From Fermentibacter sp963718745 [NCBI: Candidatus Fermentibacterota bacterium] (GTDB taxonomy: Bacteria > Fermentibacterota > Fermentibacteria > Fermentibacterales), in NCBI GenBank assembly GCA_963718745.1, contig OY970370.1:2294001-2358000 (forward strand): a stretch of DNA of 64,000 nt, read 5' to 3'. Numbering within the stretch: the stretch's first letter is position 1; each line of letters opens with the position of its first letter. The translations under genes and the position numbers were made by a program. The notes below the pieces were generated by a model. That model saw only the letters and a list, made by a program, of their open reading frames with translations. It did no database searches and was not told the DNA's origin. This document shows, in pieces, positions 1-8,615 of the stretch.

Positions 1-126
1 GTTGTCGAAAACGACTATGCGGCGGGGGGCCTCCGAGCAGTCCAGGTTCACGAGAGACGAAAGACAGCGGGCGATGGTGCCCGAACTGTTGAATGTCGTG
101 ATCACGACGGATGCTTCGACCGGCAT
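1..126 (-). CDS. Family 2 glycosyltransferase, N-terminal fragment (runs off left edge)
   Basis: The minus strand from an ATG at 124-126 stays open for 42 codons to the window edge. It reads MPVEASVVITTFNSSGT and later RRIVVFDN. This is the classic start of a GT-A fold family 2 glycosyltransferase: a first beta strand with VVITTFN, then a helix, then the strand leading to the nucleotide-binding Asp. Such enzymes transfer sugars from nucleotide-sugars, usually to cell-surface polysaccharide or LPS. The ribosome-binding site is weak (GGGG about 4 bases upstream). The rest of the gene, including the DxD and catalytic regions, lies outside the window, so the substrate cannot be inferred. The family call is good; the exact start is likely but not certain. 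Confidence 0.72.
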   Translation of the reverse strand, partial: MPVEASVVITTFNSSGTIARCLSSLVNLDCSEAPRRIVVFDN

Positions 127-169
127 ATCCCCGATGAGGGTGAGGGTGGAAGTGCGGCGGGAGAGAGAT

Positions 170-193
170 GGGGGGGCGGAAGACCGCCCCCCC
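170..193 (-). terminator. GC-rich hairpin downstream of HU
   Basis: A perfect 10-bp stem (GGGGGGGCGG with CCGCCCCCCC) and an AAGA loop lie 14 bases after the HU stop codon on the minus strand. No T-run follows, so termination strength is uncertain. The position between HU and the downstream glycosyltransferase supports a transcription end or an mRNA 3' stabiliser. Confidence 0.6.
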
Positions 194-206
194 GATGCAA
201 CCGGTA

Positions 207-509
207 CTAGCGCTTCTTGCCCTTCTTGGGGCCCTTCTCGATGAGCTCCTTCAGGGTCTTGCCGGCTTTGAAGTGAGGAACTCTCTTCGCCGGATAGGTC
301 TTCTTGGCGTGAGTCTTGGGATCGACACCAACCCTCTGGGCCCTGAGCTTGTTCGAGAAGGTCCCGAACCCGACAAGGCTGATCTTGGCGTCGTCACCCT
401 TCAGAGTCTCCATGATTCCGCCGAGGAAGGCGTCCACAGCACCTCCAGCCTGCTTCTTGGTCAGGCCGGTCTTCCCCGCGACGTGCGCTACCAGATCCTT
501 CTTGGTCAT
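207..509 (-). CDS. hup: HU-family DNA-binding protein
   Basis: This 100-residue protein is a histone-like nucleoid protein that bends and compacts DNA as a dimer. It starts MTKKDLVAHVAGKTGLTKKQ, the usual HU helix 1 and turn. The central VGFGTF segment is the conserved beta hairpin base, followed by the basic DNA-gripping arm (KLRAQR to KKTYPAKRVPHFKAGK). The C-terminus is a short Lys-rich tail (GPKKGKKR), a modest extension on the typical 90 residues. The start is supported by a strong ribosome-binding site, GGGGGTGA, eight bases upstream. It has its own near-consensus promoter at 541-569 and a hairpin downstream, so it is probably monocistronic. HU and IHF subunits cannot be separated with certainty by eye. 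Confidence 0.95.
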   Translation of the reverse strand: MTKKDLVAHVAGKTGLTKKQAGGAVDAFLGGIMETLKGDDAKISLVGFGTFSNKLRAQRVGVDPKTHAKKTYPAKRVPHFKAGKTLKELIEKGPKKGKKR

Positions 510-540
510 GAAGTCACCCCCTTTCCACGACCATTACCCG

Positions 541-569
541 AGTGTAGAACAGCGAAAGCCCCGTGTCAA
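541..569 (-). promoter_or_regulatory. Sigma-70-type promoter for HU
   Basis: On the minus strand, TTGACA (564-569) is followed after exactly 17 bases by TACACT (541-546), about 32 bases before the HU start codon. The -35 box is a perfect match and the -10 box matches 4 of 6. The predicted leader carries the strong HU ribosome-binding site. Confidence 0.8.
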
Positions 570-680
570 GCGGGCATCTCATACAAGGAAGCCCATTTGA
601 GCGGTATCCCCGCACACAATAAGACAATATTGCTGCAAAGAGAACTATAAAACAGCGTACTGATGGACAAGCCACTTTTG

Positions 681-1175
681 TCAGATCGACGGCCAGAAGC
701 CCGAGTCGAACCAGGCCTGATCACGGATCTGACGGTCGAGCCCTACCAGGAGCTCGAGATGCGTCCTCTCCCAGTCCGCCAGCACGGTGAAAGCCCTGCC
801 GCAGTCCCGGTCGGGAGAATCCGCCGCGCCCCTGTCATAGAAGTCGATGGCCTTCTCCTCGAGACCTATCGCGGCCGAGATGACTGCCGACTCGAAGCCC
901 GCCGCGGAGATGGACCCGATGATCTCAGGGGAGAGCACCGCATGCGCCCTTGCGGAGTCCGGGACGGCAAACCCCGTGGTGTCGCCCTCCGTGGAACGGG
1001 CTACGAACATCTGCTCGAGCCACTCCTGATGCCGGCCCTCCTCCTCGGCAAGTGACTGGAAAAGGTCTCTGACGGCAGGATCGGACGCTGCCTGTGCAGC
1101 CTTCTCGTACAGGATCCTGCCCCGCATCTCCAGGAGCATGGCACCCTTAAGAACATCGAGTCTTTCGCAGTCCAT
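681..1175 (-). CDS. Ferritin-like di-iron protein (rubrerythrin-type four-helix domain)
   Basis: This 164-residue protein looks like the helical domain of the rubrerythrin and ferritin-like family. Glu-rich metal-ligand segments occur in four helices: E16 and E24 in the first, EEEGRH at 44-49, EE at 106-107 followed by FYDR, and WERTHL at 135-140. These give the expected paired Glu plus His sets for a di-iron centre. There is no CxxC rubredoxin domain, so it would need an external electron donor if it is a peroxidase. Likely roles are peroxide detoxification or iron handling in an anaerobe. It begins 12 bases after the end of the upstream LptD-like gene on the same strand, so it may be the last gene of that transcript. 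The substrate is inferred from family only. Confidence 0.78.
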   Translation of the reverse strand: MDCERLDVLKGAMLLEMRGRILYEKAAQAASDPAVRDLFQSLAEEEGRHQEWLEQMFVARSTEGDTTGFAVPDSARAHAVLSPEIIGSISAAGFESAVISAAIGLEEKAIDFYDRGAADSPDRDCGRAFTVLADWERTHLELLVGLDRQIRDQAWFDSGFWPSI

Positions 1176-1187
1176 TCCGGCTCCTTC

Positions 1188-3368
1188 CTAGAAATTGCTC
1201 ACGTGTTGCTCGATCTTGATGTCCGGCAGATCGATGATGTTTATCCTGAAGTAGAACCCGCTGTCGGTGTCGGAGATGTGCCTCACGAACAGAGCCTCCC
1301 AGCAGTGCAGGTCGCGCCTCAGAGTGTAGCTCTGGCTGATGAAGGACGCGTCCGTCAGGTCATAGTAGGTCGTGTAGTCGATCGACCAGGACGGGGTGAG
1401 TTCGAGCGACGACGATGCCCGCAGCCGGCTGAGATCCTCCGAGCCGTCCATCCCTTCGCGGAAGTGATGTGACAGCGTGAGCCTCCACGGGAGGCCGGTG
1501 AACGAAACCGAGTCAGGGACCAGGGTCATGTCGTTTCCCGCTACCTGGAGGGACGTGGTGAACCCGAGATTCTCGAGCTTCCGCTCATACAGGTCCCAGG
1601 TCGCGTCCGCCCGGAAGCTCGCGAAGGTCACGGGGGTGAGCTCCAGGGATGCCGCCAGGGGGGAGAATGCCCTGTCTGTGCTGTCCGGGTCCATGTCATA
1701 GACCGTGGAGACATCCAGGGATGCCAGCTCGGTCCTGTCGATCCCTCCTGTGGAAACCCGCTTCGCTTCCAGGTTCTGGTAGAGCCCGAGGAGCAGGGTG
1801 CCCCCGCTTGCGGGAAGCGCGAAGTCGGAGAAGGTGTAGAAGAGCGATGACGCGTCCTCCACGGGCTCGAGCGAAGTCCCTTCCCCTCCGCCTGTGAGGA
1901 ACATGTCCGGGGACCAGCCTATCACGGCCCTCGGGCTGATCGTGTGCCTGAAGGCCGAGAACCCCAGGCCTCCCTCCTGGAACGTCCCGTAGATGTCCGT
2001 GGACAGGCTGACGCTGGCTCTTCCAGAGACCCACCAGGGATAGGAAGTCCCCATCCTGTCCCTGTCGTAGACCGCGAAGGTCCCGCCGATCCTGGGCGAG
2101 ACCGACAGGAAGCCCCAGAACCTGTCAGAGGCGGTGAGCTCGGAAACCGTCCTGAAACCCGAGTGGGTCGTGCGGGACACCTCCCTCTGGGTGTCCAGCG
2201 AGACGTAGTGCGAGGACAGATTCCAGTAGACGGAATGCCAGGGCTTTCTCCTGGAGGGGTCGGACGGGGTGTGGAACAGGGGGGTGGATGTTATGAGCAC
2301 CCTCAGATCGGGCAGGTTCTGTACGGACTCGGTCTCGTCCGGGATGCTGTCGGGATCAGTCCTGAGGTAGGCCGTCCTGTCGAGGGTGAGCTGGACCGAG
2401 GCGATGCCGATGTTCCGCGCCGCGCTGAGCCAGGATCTGATCTCGCTTGTCATCCTGTCCTCGGGTTCGGGCTGGGTGTCGTGCAGGTACGATCTGTCGC
2501 TCATGAACTCGCCCCTGAGCCGGACCGACGTCCCGTCCGCGAAGTCGTGCAGGTGAGTACCGAACAGCCTCCATCTCTCCAGATGCGTCTCGAACTCGCG
2601 CCTCCATTCGGTCTCGACGCCGCCCTCGTGGACGTAGCGCAGCCTGTGGCGCTCCCGGGCGGAGACCGCGAAGCGGGACTTGTCGAGAATGTCACCCTGC
2701 AGGAGGAGATCGACGTAGTCGGACAGAGCGAAATAGTAGCCGACTCCCCTCAGGAAGCGCCCGTCCCTGGAAGTCTGTCCGAATCTGGGGATGGTGAAGC
2801 CGGACTGGCGCCCTGTCCGGATCGGGAAGACCATGTAGGGGAAGTAGAACACGGGGGTGTCGTGGATGTAGAGGTAGATCGGGCGGGCGATCGCCCTGTC
2901 GTCCTGGAAGACCTTCATCAGGGGCGCCCGGAAGTAGTAGTCCGCCGTATCCGCCTCACAGGTCGTGAACCGGGCGTCGACTATGTTGAACTCCCTCCTG
3001 CCCACCTGCGTGATCGAGGTCCCGCTGTAGTAGCCGAACTCGTAGCGGGAATCCGCCTCCTCTATCATCCCCCTGCGCGCCGTCATGTCGTAGAACATCC
3101 TCGAGCCCCGGATGGACTCTCCCCTGTCGAAGAGCTCCGGTTCCCCGGAAGCCTCGATCAGGTCGAGTGCGGGCGTGTAGCGGACCGTGTCGGCCTCCAG
3201 GTACATGTCCCTGTAGTCGACGCGCGAGTTCCCCACCAGCACCAGGTCCCCCGGGCCGGGCCGGAAGGAGATGGAGTCGGCCGCGTATGCGATCGCCTCG
3301 AGAACCGCGGTGGAGTCGGCCGTGCTGTCTGCCAGGAGTATCGAGAAGACGAGGGGGAAAGGGCTCAA
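1188..3368 (-). CDS. lptD: LptD-like outer-membrane LPS assembly protein (OstA family)
   Basis: The protein would insert LPS into the outer leaflet of the outer membrane. An OstA-like N-terminal domain (roughly residues 35-140, with GNSRVDYRDMYLEADTVRY and repeated 'strip' strands) precedes a long beta-barrel region. That region has the LptD-type segment PVFYFPYMVFPI and ends in Phe (EQHVSNF), the usual outer-membrane barrel signature. I chose a TTG start at 3368. It overlaps the stop codon of the upstream ROK gene as TTGA and gives a short hydrophobic leader (SPFPLVFSILLA); the reading frame stays open 30 codons further inside the ROK gene. The result is about 726 residues, close to E. coli LptD (784). 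No LptE was recognised nearby. Family call good, start moderately sure. Confidence 0.82.
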   Translation of the reverse strand: MSPFPLVFSILLADSTADSTAVLEAIAYAADSISFRPGPGDLVLVGNSRVDYRDMYLEADTVRYTPALDLIEASGEPELFDRGESIRGSRMFYDMTARRGMIEEADSRYEFGYYSGTSITQVGRREFNIVDARFTTCEADTADYYFRAPLMKVFQDDRAIARPIYLYIHDTPVFYFPYMVFPIRTGRQSGFTIPRFGQTSRDGRFLRGVGYYFALSDYVDLLLQGDILDKSRFAVSARERHRLRYVHEGGVETEWRREFETHLERWRLFGTHLHDFADGTSVRLRGEFMSDRSYLHDTQPEPEDRMTSEIRSWLSAARNIGIASVQLTLDRTAYLRTDPDSIPDETESVQNLPDLRVLITSTPLFHTPSDPSRRKPWHSVYWNLSSHYVSLDTQREVSRTTHSGFRTVSELTASDRFWGFLSVSPRIGGTFAVYDRDRMGTSYPWWVSGRASVSLSTDIYGTFQEGGLGFSAFRHTISPRAVIGWSPDMFLTGGGEGTSLEPVEDASSLFYTFSDFALPASGGTLLLGLYQNLEAKRVSTGGIDRTELASLDVSTVYDMDPDSTDRAFSPLAASLELTPVTFASFRADATWDLYERKLENLGFTTSLQVAGNDMTLVPDSVSFTGLPWRLTLSHHFREGMDGSEDLSRLRASSSLELTPSWSIDYTTYYDLTDASFISQSYTLRRDLHCWEALFVRHISDTDSGFYFRINIIDLPDIKIEQHVSNF

Positions 3369-4264
3369 CGGACTGATTTCCGGGCCATCAGCGCGGCTCC
3401 CCTGGCTCCGGCCTCGGTCGTTCCGGGGATGACTGACAGGTGCCAGGGATGCCGGCACCTGCGTCCGTACTCTGCTTCAGCGGTAGCCGCGAAGAAGGGC
3501 AGCGCATTGGTGAGGCCCCCTGCCACGAAGAAGCCTGCCGGGCTGAGGCAGTTCGCGAGGCTCGCGAGACCCCTGCCGATCCAGGTCCCGAAAGTGTCGA
3601 AGGCTGCGAGGGCTCTCCCGTCACCCTTCCCGGCAAGGGCGGCGATCTCCCTGGGGTCGGGTTCCCCGCTCGAGCCCGCCGGAGCTCCGTCGAGGTAGTA
3701 TCGGATGAGAGCGGCCCTTCCGGCGTACCGTTCCCAGCAGCCGGTCGAACCGCAGGGACAGGGCATTCCCGATGCCTCCACCGCCATGTGGCCGAACTCG
3801 CCTGCGAAACCGGTTCCATAGAGTATCGAGCCGTCGACTACGATCGTGCCGCCGATCCCGGTGCCGATGGTGATGAAGACCTGTAGGCCGGTCCGGGGCA
3901 TCAGCCCCGACTCGACTGCTCCGAATGCGAATGCGTTGCAGTCGTTGTCGACCACCACGGATGCTCCGGTGAGGGCGCGGAGCGAGGTTGCCACCTCCAG
4001 CCCGTCCCATCCCCCCAGGTTGGGGGAGAAGACGAGGGTGCCCCCGGCGCGGTCGATGAGGCCGGCGATCCCGACGCCGATCGCTGCCGGTTCGGGATCC
4101 AGGCGGAGGATGGTATGAGCCAGCTCGTCGAGGAGCCTGCCGGGTCCCTCCGATGGCAGGGTCCTCAGTTCGGCCTCGGCATGGAAGACCGAATCACGGT
4201 CGACGCAGCCGACGATCGTCGTCGTCCCGCCTATATCGGCGCCCCAGGCGAGGTCACTCGACAC
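3365..4264 (-). CDS. ROK-family sugar kinase (glucokinase-like)
   Basis: This 299-residue cytoplasmic kinase phosphorylates a hexose or amino-sugar. The N-terminal ATP-binding motif is GADIGGTT (8-15). The catalytic DNDCN lies at 106-110. The ROK zinc site is complete: GEFGHM with H159, then C169, C171 and C176 in the CPCGSTGC segment. E156 and H159 match the sugar-contacting positions of glucokinases. There is no helix-turn-helix domain, so it is an enzyme rather than a repressor. The start is GTG, overlapping the end of the upstream lipoprotein gene by 11 bases, and its stop overlaps the LptD-like start, so the three are probably co-translated. The substrate (glucose, N-acetylglucosamine or mannose) cannot be fixed from sequence alone. 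Confidence 0.88.
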   Translation of the reverse strand: MSSDLAWGADIGGTTTIVGCVDRDSVFHAEAELRTLPSEGPGRLLDELAHTILRLDPEPAAIGVGIAGLIDRAGGTLVFSPNLGGWDGLEVATSLRALTGASVVVDNDCNAFAFGAVESGLMPRTGLQVFITIGTGIGGTIVVDGSILYGTGFAGEFGHMAVEASGMPCPCGSTGCWERYAGRAALIRYYLDGAPAGSSGEPDPREIAALAGKGDGRALAAFDTFGTWIGRGLASLANCLSPAGFFVAGGLTNALPFFAATAEAEYGRRCRHPWHLSVIPGTTEAGARGAALMARKSVR

Positions 4265-5924
4265 TGATGATCTCTCCGTCGCTCACCTTCACCAGCGGGA
4301 GGGATACCCTGGAGACGGTCCTCGCTCCGATGGTCAGAATGCCGCTCGCCCCTTCGATCCTCCCGACCGTGGAGAAAGCCCTCTCGAACTCGTCGCGGCT
4401 GTCCGCTCCGGCTGCGGAGGCGTCCAGTACGACGGTGGCCGCGTCGTATCCCTGCGCCGAGAGGATCGATGGATCGGTGCCGTACTTCCTCGAGTAGTGG
4501 AAGACGAAGCTGGATGTGGGAGGATACATGGAGCCCGCTCCGAAGGAGCACGTGAAGACCGCACCATCCATGTATTCGCCTCCGAGCCTCAGGACGACCT
4601 CGTTGTCGAGGCCGGAGGTGCCGAAGATGTCCGCGTCCAGGGAGTAGAAGCGTAGCTGCGGGGCTATCTGCACGGCCTCGTATGCCGTCACGGGGATGAA
4701 GATCCCGTCCGGGCGGTTCGCCTTTATCGAAAAGATCTGGGATCTGAAGTCCGTGTCGTCGGTGGAGAATGCCTCGGTACTGACTATCTGTGCTCCCATG
4801 CTCTCGACAGTTGATGCGAACTGCTCGGCCTGAGCGACCGAGGAGCCCGTGTAGCTGTGGAGAATCGCCAGCCGCTCGCACCCGGCCTCTCTGACCGCGT
4901 ACTCGGCGATCGAGACGGCCTCGTCGGCCCCTGCCGGAACGAGCCTGTGGACGTATTCCCCGAGCTGGTCGATGGAGGAGGAGGTCGCGGAGGGTGAAAG
5001 CACAGGAAGCCCGAAATCCTGGGCGATGATGCCGAAACTCTCCGTCTCGGAGCTTGTCAGGGGACCGATGACCGCCAGACACGCCTCGTCACCGCCGAGC
5101 TCACGGGCGATGGATTCCAGAACTGCTCCGCCGGTGTCCCTGACGACCAGCTCCGGGACCGACGGCATGAGGTCGGCAGCCCTCTCGAACCTGAGCCTGA
5201 CGCCTGCTTCGATCTGAGAGGCATAGGCTGCGCCTTCCCCTGTCATGGGGAGCACGAGGGCCACATACCCCCCCTCAGGCCATTCGATCGTGCCTCCGGA
5301 TCCATACCGTTCCCTGAATCCGGGATAGAGCCGGTCGAGCTCGGAGGTCGTCATCGCGGCCCGTGTCGTCTCCCCGGCGGCGGCATACCTCCCTGCCAGC
5401 TCGAGGAGGACGAAGGGTTCGAGCCAGTTGTCCTCCCGGATGGAGGCCAGGTGGTCGGCGGCCAGGTTCGGGAGCACTTCGAGCGCGAGGCTGGATGATT
5501 TCTCGGCTCCGCCGCCCGGGAGGTCCTCCGGATCGAGAGCTCCGAGCGCATCAGCGGCCCGCGTCCACCGTCCGAGGTCCGCGAGGGACGAAGCCACGAG
5601 CAGCAGAGCCCTGGCCCTGGTCGAACCGTGGGACTCGGCAGCCAGGCTGTCGGCGGTTGCGATGGCCATCTCGGGCTGGCCGGCTCCGAGCCAGGCTTCG
5701 GCCCTGCCCAGACGCCAGTCCGGAACGGACGGATCTCCGGGAGCGGCAAGTATCGCTTCGGTGAAGAGCTCCGCAGCCCTGTCCCATTCACCGGACTCGA
5801 GGCATGCCTCCGCCCTGGCCGCCTGGGCGGATCCATCGCCCGAATCGACCGTCCTGCACGATGAGAGCAGCACGGTGAGAACGAGGACCGGCAGGAGAAC
5901 GACGAGGGCTTTGCTGCGGGACAT
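4254..5924 (-). CDS. Lipoprotein with TPR-like and type I periplasmic-binding domains (LpoA-like architecture)
   Basis: A 556-residue lipoprotein. The signal peptide ends in a lipobox, LLSSC, with Cys23. Residues about 30-200 are Ala/Leu-rich helical repeats of TPR type. From about residue 217 (GGYVALVLPMTGEGAAYASQ) to the end it is a type I periplasmic-binding fold, as in branched-chain amino-acid binding proteins. This order (lipid anchor, TPR, binding fold) matches LpoA, the outer-membrane activator of penicillin-binding protein 1A. Neighbouring genes encode envelope proteins and no ABC permease, which favours an LpoA-like envelope role over transport. It follows a terminator at 5997-6017 and leads the ROK and LptD-like genes. 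A TATTCT -10-like box lies at 5959-5964. The ligand is unknown. Confidence 0.75.
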   Translation of the reverse strand: MSRSKALVVLLPVLVLTVLLSSCRTVDSGDGSAQAARAEACLESGEWDRAAELFTEAILAAPGDPSVPDWRLGRAEAWLGAGQPEMAIATADSLAAESHGSTRARALLLVASSLADLGRWTRAADALGALDPEDLPGGGAEKSSSLALEVLPNLAADHLASIREDNWLEPFVLLELAGRYAAAGETTRAAMTTSELDRLYPGFRERYGSGGTIEWPEGGYVALVLPMTGEGAAYASQIEAGVRLRFERAADLMPSVPELVVRDTGGAVLESIARELGGDEACLAVIGPLTSSETESFGIIAQDFGLPVLSPSATSSSIDQLGEYVHRLVPAGADEAVSIAEYAVREAGCERLAILHSYTGSSVAQAEQFASTVESMGAQIVSTEAFSTDDTDFRSQIFSIKANRPDGIFIPVTAYEAVQIAPQLRFYSLDADIFGTSGLDNEVVLRLGGEYMDGAVFTCSFGAGSMYPPTSSFVFHYSRKYGTDPSILSAQGYDAATVVLDASAAGADSRDEFERAFSTVGRIEGASGILTIGARTVSRVSLPLVKVSDGEIISVE

Positions 5925-5996
5925 CTCCAGACCTCCGGAGGGGATTGATGGATTTCAGAGAATATGACCCCTGCACGACCTCTGGCGCAACGAAAA

Positions 5997-6017
5997 GGGG
6001 CCCGCCTGGCGGGCCCC
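5997..6017 (-). terminator. Rho-independent terminator of the SurA-like gene
   Basis: A perfect 10-bp inverted repeat (GGGGCCCGCC with GGCGGGCCCC, one base between the arms) is followed on the minus strand by TTTTCGTTG. It lies just after the SurA-like stop codon and ends the upstream transcript before the LpoA-like gene. Confidence 0.8.
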
Positions 6018-6037
6018 CATGCTGACGGCGGGAAGGA

Positions 6038-7255
6038 TCAGTCGCCCTGCCCGGGCTGTCCCTCCACCGGGATGATGCTGTCTATGGGAGTTTCCATGTT
6101 CTCCACCATCCACTGGGCGTCGTCGGTCAGCTCCGAGTTGGGGAACTGCTCGATCATGCTGGTGAAGGCGGTGCGCGCGTTGTCGTAGTCCCTGAGATAT
6201 TCGCTGTAGGTGAAGCCGATCAGGAACGCCGCCTGATATGCTGTCGAGTCTGCAGGGAAACGCTCCAGGAAGAGGTTGAAGTACGTTATGGCCCTCTCGG
6301 GGCTTGATTCCATCATGCTCTGTGCGAGGAGCATCAGGGAGTCGGCCGGCACGTCGGGTCCGGGGAGGAAGGCATCCTCGTTCACGGTCACGGAATACCG
6401 CTCGCGAAGCCCCGGGAGGAGCTCGTCGCGGAAGTAGGTGTTGACCATGGCGGGCTTGAGCATGTTCGCTATGGACTCGCGGACCTCCTCCAGGGGAGCG
6501 GCACCCTCCTCGACCTTCTCCGTCACCTTGAACAGGACGGTTCCGAGTTCGGTATCGAAGGGTCCGGCTGTTTCGCCCGCCGGGGTCGAGAATAGCGCGG
6601 TGACGATCTCGGGCTGGGCACCCAGATAGGGCATCGGTGAATCCACGGTGATCCATCCGAGGTCCCCGCCGATGCCGGCGGTCGGGGAATGCTCGCTCGT
6701 ACGCACTGCTACGCTGTCGAACGGCTGGCCCGAGGCCAGTTCCGCCATGGCCGCATCGATGACTGCGGGGTCATCCGCCAGGATCATCGAGGCGCGCACC
6801 TGGGCGCTCCTGAAATAGATGTCGCCGGTATGCTCGTTGTAGTAGGCGACTATCTCCGAGTCGGGAACCGTCACGCTGTTGACGACCTCGTTCTCGTAGT
6901 AGGCCTGGATCAGAGCGCGCTGGCGGGTGATCTCGACCTGCTGCATGGCGAGATCGACCTGGGCGACCACGAAGGAATCGCTCTCCAGCCCGGCCTCTTC
7001 AGCCGCCTGGAGGAGCAGCTCACGCTCGACCAGATGATCGAGGAGGATGCGCTGACCCTCGGGGGTCTCGAAGCTGGCGCGCTGATAGGGAGGGATGAGA
7101 TCGAGCTCGCGCTTCAGGGTTTCCATGGTTATCTGGACATCGCCGACTGTCGCCAGAACTACGGTGGAGTCCGAAGCGTCGGAACTGACGCCGGGGGTCC
7201 CGCACCCGGTCATGGCGGCGATAAGAAGAGCGGACAGAACCGAAAGTGCCCTCAT
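6038..7255 (-). CDS. SurA-like peptidyl-prolyl isomerase lipoprotein with C-terminal TPR segment
   Basis: A 405-residue predicted lipoprotein (lipobox AMTGC, Cys18). It combines a SurA_N-type chaperone segment (about 30-140, with LLDHLVERELLLQAAEEAGL), a parvulin rotamase core (about 145-265, with GGDLGWI and the LGTVLFKV strand), and a C-terminal TPR-like segment (about 300-385). Family members fold outer-membrane proteins in the periplasm by cis-trans prolyl isomerisation. Here the protein would be tethered to a membrane. The added TPR tail is unusual for SurA or PrsA and may recruit clients. The ribosome-binding site is GGAGGAG. It follows rpoZ closely and is closed by the terminator at 5997-6017. 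Context, next to LptD-like and LpoA-like genes, supports an envelope-biogenesis role. Confidence 0.83.
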   Translation of the reverse strand: MRALSVLSALLIAAMTGCGTPGVSSDASDSTVVLATVGDVQITMETLKRELDLIPPYQRASFETPEGQRILLDHLVERELLLQAAEEAGLESDSFVVAQVDLAMQQVEITRQRALIQAYYENEVVNSVTVPDSEIVAYYNEHTGDIYFRSAQVRASMILADDPAVIDAAMAELASGQPFDSVAVRTSEHSPTAGIGGDLGWITVDSPMPYLGAQPEIVTALFSTPAGETAGPFDTELGTVLFKVTEKVEEGAAPLEEVRESIANMLKPAMVNTYFRDELLPGLRERYSVTVNEDAFLPGPDVPADSLMLLAQSMMESSPERAITYFNLFLERFPADSTAYQAAFLIGFTYSEYLRDYDNARTAFTSMIEQFPNSELTDDAQWMVENMETPIDSIIPVEGQPGQGD

Positions 7256-7274
7256 ACGATTTCTCTCCTCCGAA

Positions 7275-7505
7275 CTAGTCGTGCTTCTCGTGTTCTCTGT
7301 CAGCGGGAACCGGAAGGTCGTAGACGATGAATCCCCTGGCGAGCTCCTCCAGTGCGGTCTCCACCGGCTTGTCCGGCTTCGAGCCCTCGATGAGGGGCGG
7401 TGCGCCGGCCTTCAGGTGCCGTACCCTCTTGGATGCAGCCAGTGACAGCAGGTACTGGTTCTCGCTGGCTGCCGCCTGCTCCTCGATCTGATAGAAGTTT
7501 CTCAT
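7275..7505 (-). CDS. rpoZ: RNA polymerase omega subunit
   Basis: A 76-residue protein with the RpoZ/Rpb6 core: ENQYLLSLAASKRVRHLKAG, then a short Pro-rich loop, then KPVETALEELARGFIVYD. Omega binds the beta-prime subunit and assists RNA polymerase assembly. The size and the Lys-Arg pair in helix 2 match the family; the N-terminus resembles FCB-type omega subunits more than E. coli RpoZ. It lies between a membrane-anchored unknown gene (67 bases upstream) and the SurA-like gene (20 bases downstream), probably within one transcript. In many bacteria rpoZ sits beside gmk, which is not present here. Confidence 0.87.
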   Translation of the reverse strand: MRNFYQIEEQAAASENQYLLSLAASKRVRHLKAGAPPLIEGSKPDKPVETALEELARGFIVYDLPVPADREHEKHD

Positions 7506-7572
7506 CGTCCTCCAAGCTGCACGCGAGGCCGCACCAGGCGGCCCCGCAAACCTTCGGCGAAATTATGAGCTG

Positions 7573-8526
7573 CTATGGATTCTGTATCTGCTGGGCACGG
7601 AACTGCTGCAGGAAATCCCAGTGGGAGAGATCGATCAGATCGACCTCACGCTCGTCCACTCTCTGGGTACCGAGCTCGGAGACATCCCAGCGCCTTATCA
7701 CGATCAGCCGGTCGGTATCCGAGGAGAGGGCTCCATCAGCGCGGCTCGGGAAGCGCAGAGGCCTGCGGAAGAAAACCTCTACTCTGGAGACTTCGGGGTC
7801 CGCAGTCGTGTATCCGACGAATGTGAATGTCTCGACTAGGACTGAATCACCCCTCGCCCTGCCTCTTCTGTCGGGGTTCTGATAGAAGACGTAGGTGGTG
7901 TCGGGGATCGTCTCGAAAACGTAGTCTCCGCCCAGAGGGTCGACCAGTTCGGCCGTGCTGACGTTGAGCACGGAGAGCTCCGCAGGAAGGAGCACCCACG
8001 GGTACCGGTTGCCGAGGTAGGAGGCCTGCTCCTCGCAGACGCGGACCAGATTGGCGCGGGAGGCGTCGTAGCGCCGCAGCTCCGCGTATTCGGCGAAGGC
8101 GATCCTCCTGAAGGTGGGCGACCAGTCGGCTTCGGAGAAGAGGGAATCGGGGTATTCCTTCTCGACCAGGCCGCCGACCACGCCGCCATGTCTCTCGATA
8201 TTGTTGCAGGAGATGGCGAACTGTGAACCGAGAGCAAGTTTGGGATCATAGAAGTACAGGGATTCAGGGAAGCCCTGCGCCCATACGCTGGGGCAGACCC
8301 CCAGGCTGTCGGGAAGGCCGGAGGATTCGAGCAGGGAGGGGAGGTCGGGGGCTATGGAGCCCTCGTTGCTGTACATGTAGTTGACCGATGCGTCGGCGAG
8401 CGTCTGGAGGTGTACCCGGCAGAGGTCCCTCGGGATCCTGTGGGACTGGACCCTGTCGTAAATCCTGTAAATGAGCAGTGCAGCAAGCAGGACGATAAGT
8501 ACCCTGACCAGCAGCTTGCCTTTCAT
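7573..8526 (-). CDS. Membrane-anchored protein of unknown function
   Basis: I do not recognise a family. I place the start at the ATG at 8526, which has GGAGGG nine bases upstream; the frame is open 11 codons further. The product is 317 residues, with one N-terminal transmembrane helix (residues about 5-22, LVRVLIVLLAALLIYRI) and a long exported or cytoplasmic domain. The stretch just after the helix (LCRVHLQTLADASVNYMYSNEG) and the later CPSVWAQG and FAISCNNIERHGG segments loosely recall type II pseudopilin-like proteins, in which a hydrophobic N-helix precedes a soluble domain. No prepilin peptidase site is evident. It sits between ybbR and rpoZ. Confidence 0.62.
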   Translation of the reverse strand: MKGKLLVRVLIVLLAALLIYRIYDRVQSHRIPRDLCRVHLQTLADASVNYMYSNEGSIAPDLPSLLESSGLPDSLGVCPSVWAQGFPESLYFYDPKLALGSQFAISCNNIERHGGVVGGLVEKEYPDSLFSEADWSPTFRRIAFAEYAELRRYDASRANLVRVCEEQASYLGNRYPWVLLPAELSVLNVSTAELVDPLGGDYVFETIPDTTYVFYQNPDRRGRARGDSVLVETFTFVGYTTADPEVSRVEVFFRRPLRFPSRADGALSSDTDRLIVIRRWDVSELGTQRVDEREVDLIDLSHWDFLQQFRAQQIQNP

Positions 8527-8615
8527 ATCAGATATCCCTCCACGGAGCGGACTTGGCAACGTCCAAAGGTTTCGAGGAATCTATGGGCGATTCTTTCCGC
8601 CTGTCAAGTTTGTCT

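Noticed and set aside
1944-3698. 584-residue plus-strand frame opposite the LptD-like gene
   Set aside because: Antisense to a clear outer-membrane protein gene and of low-complexity composition.
4254-5924. Branched-chain amino-acid ABC transporter binding protein
   Set aside because: No permease or ATPase genes nearby, and the N-terminal TPR region plus envelope neighbours fit an LpoA-like protein better.
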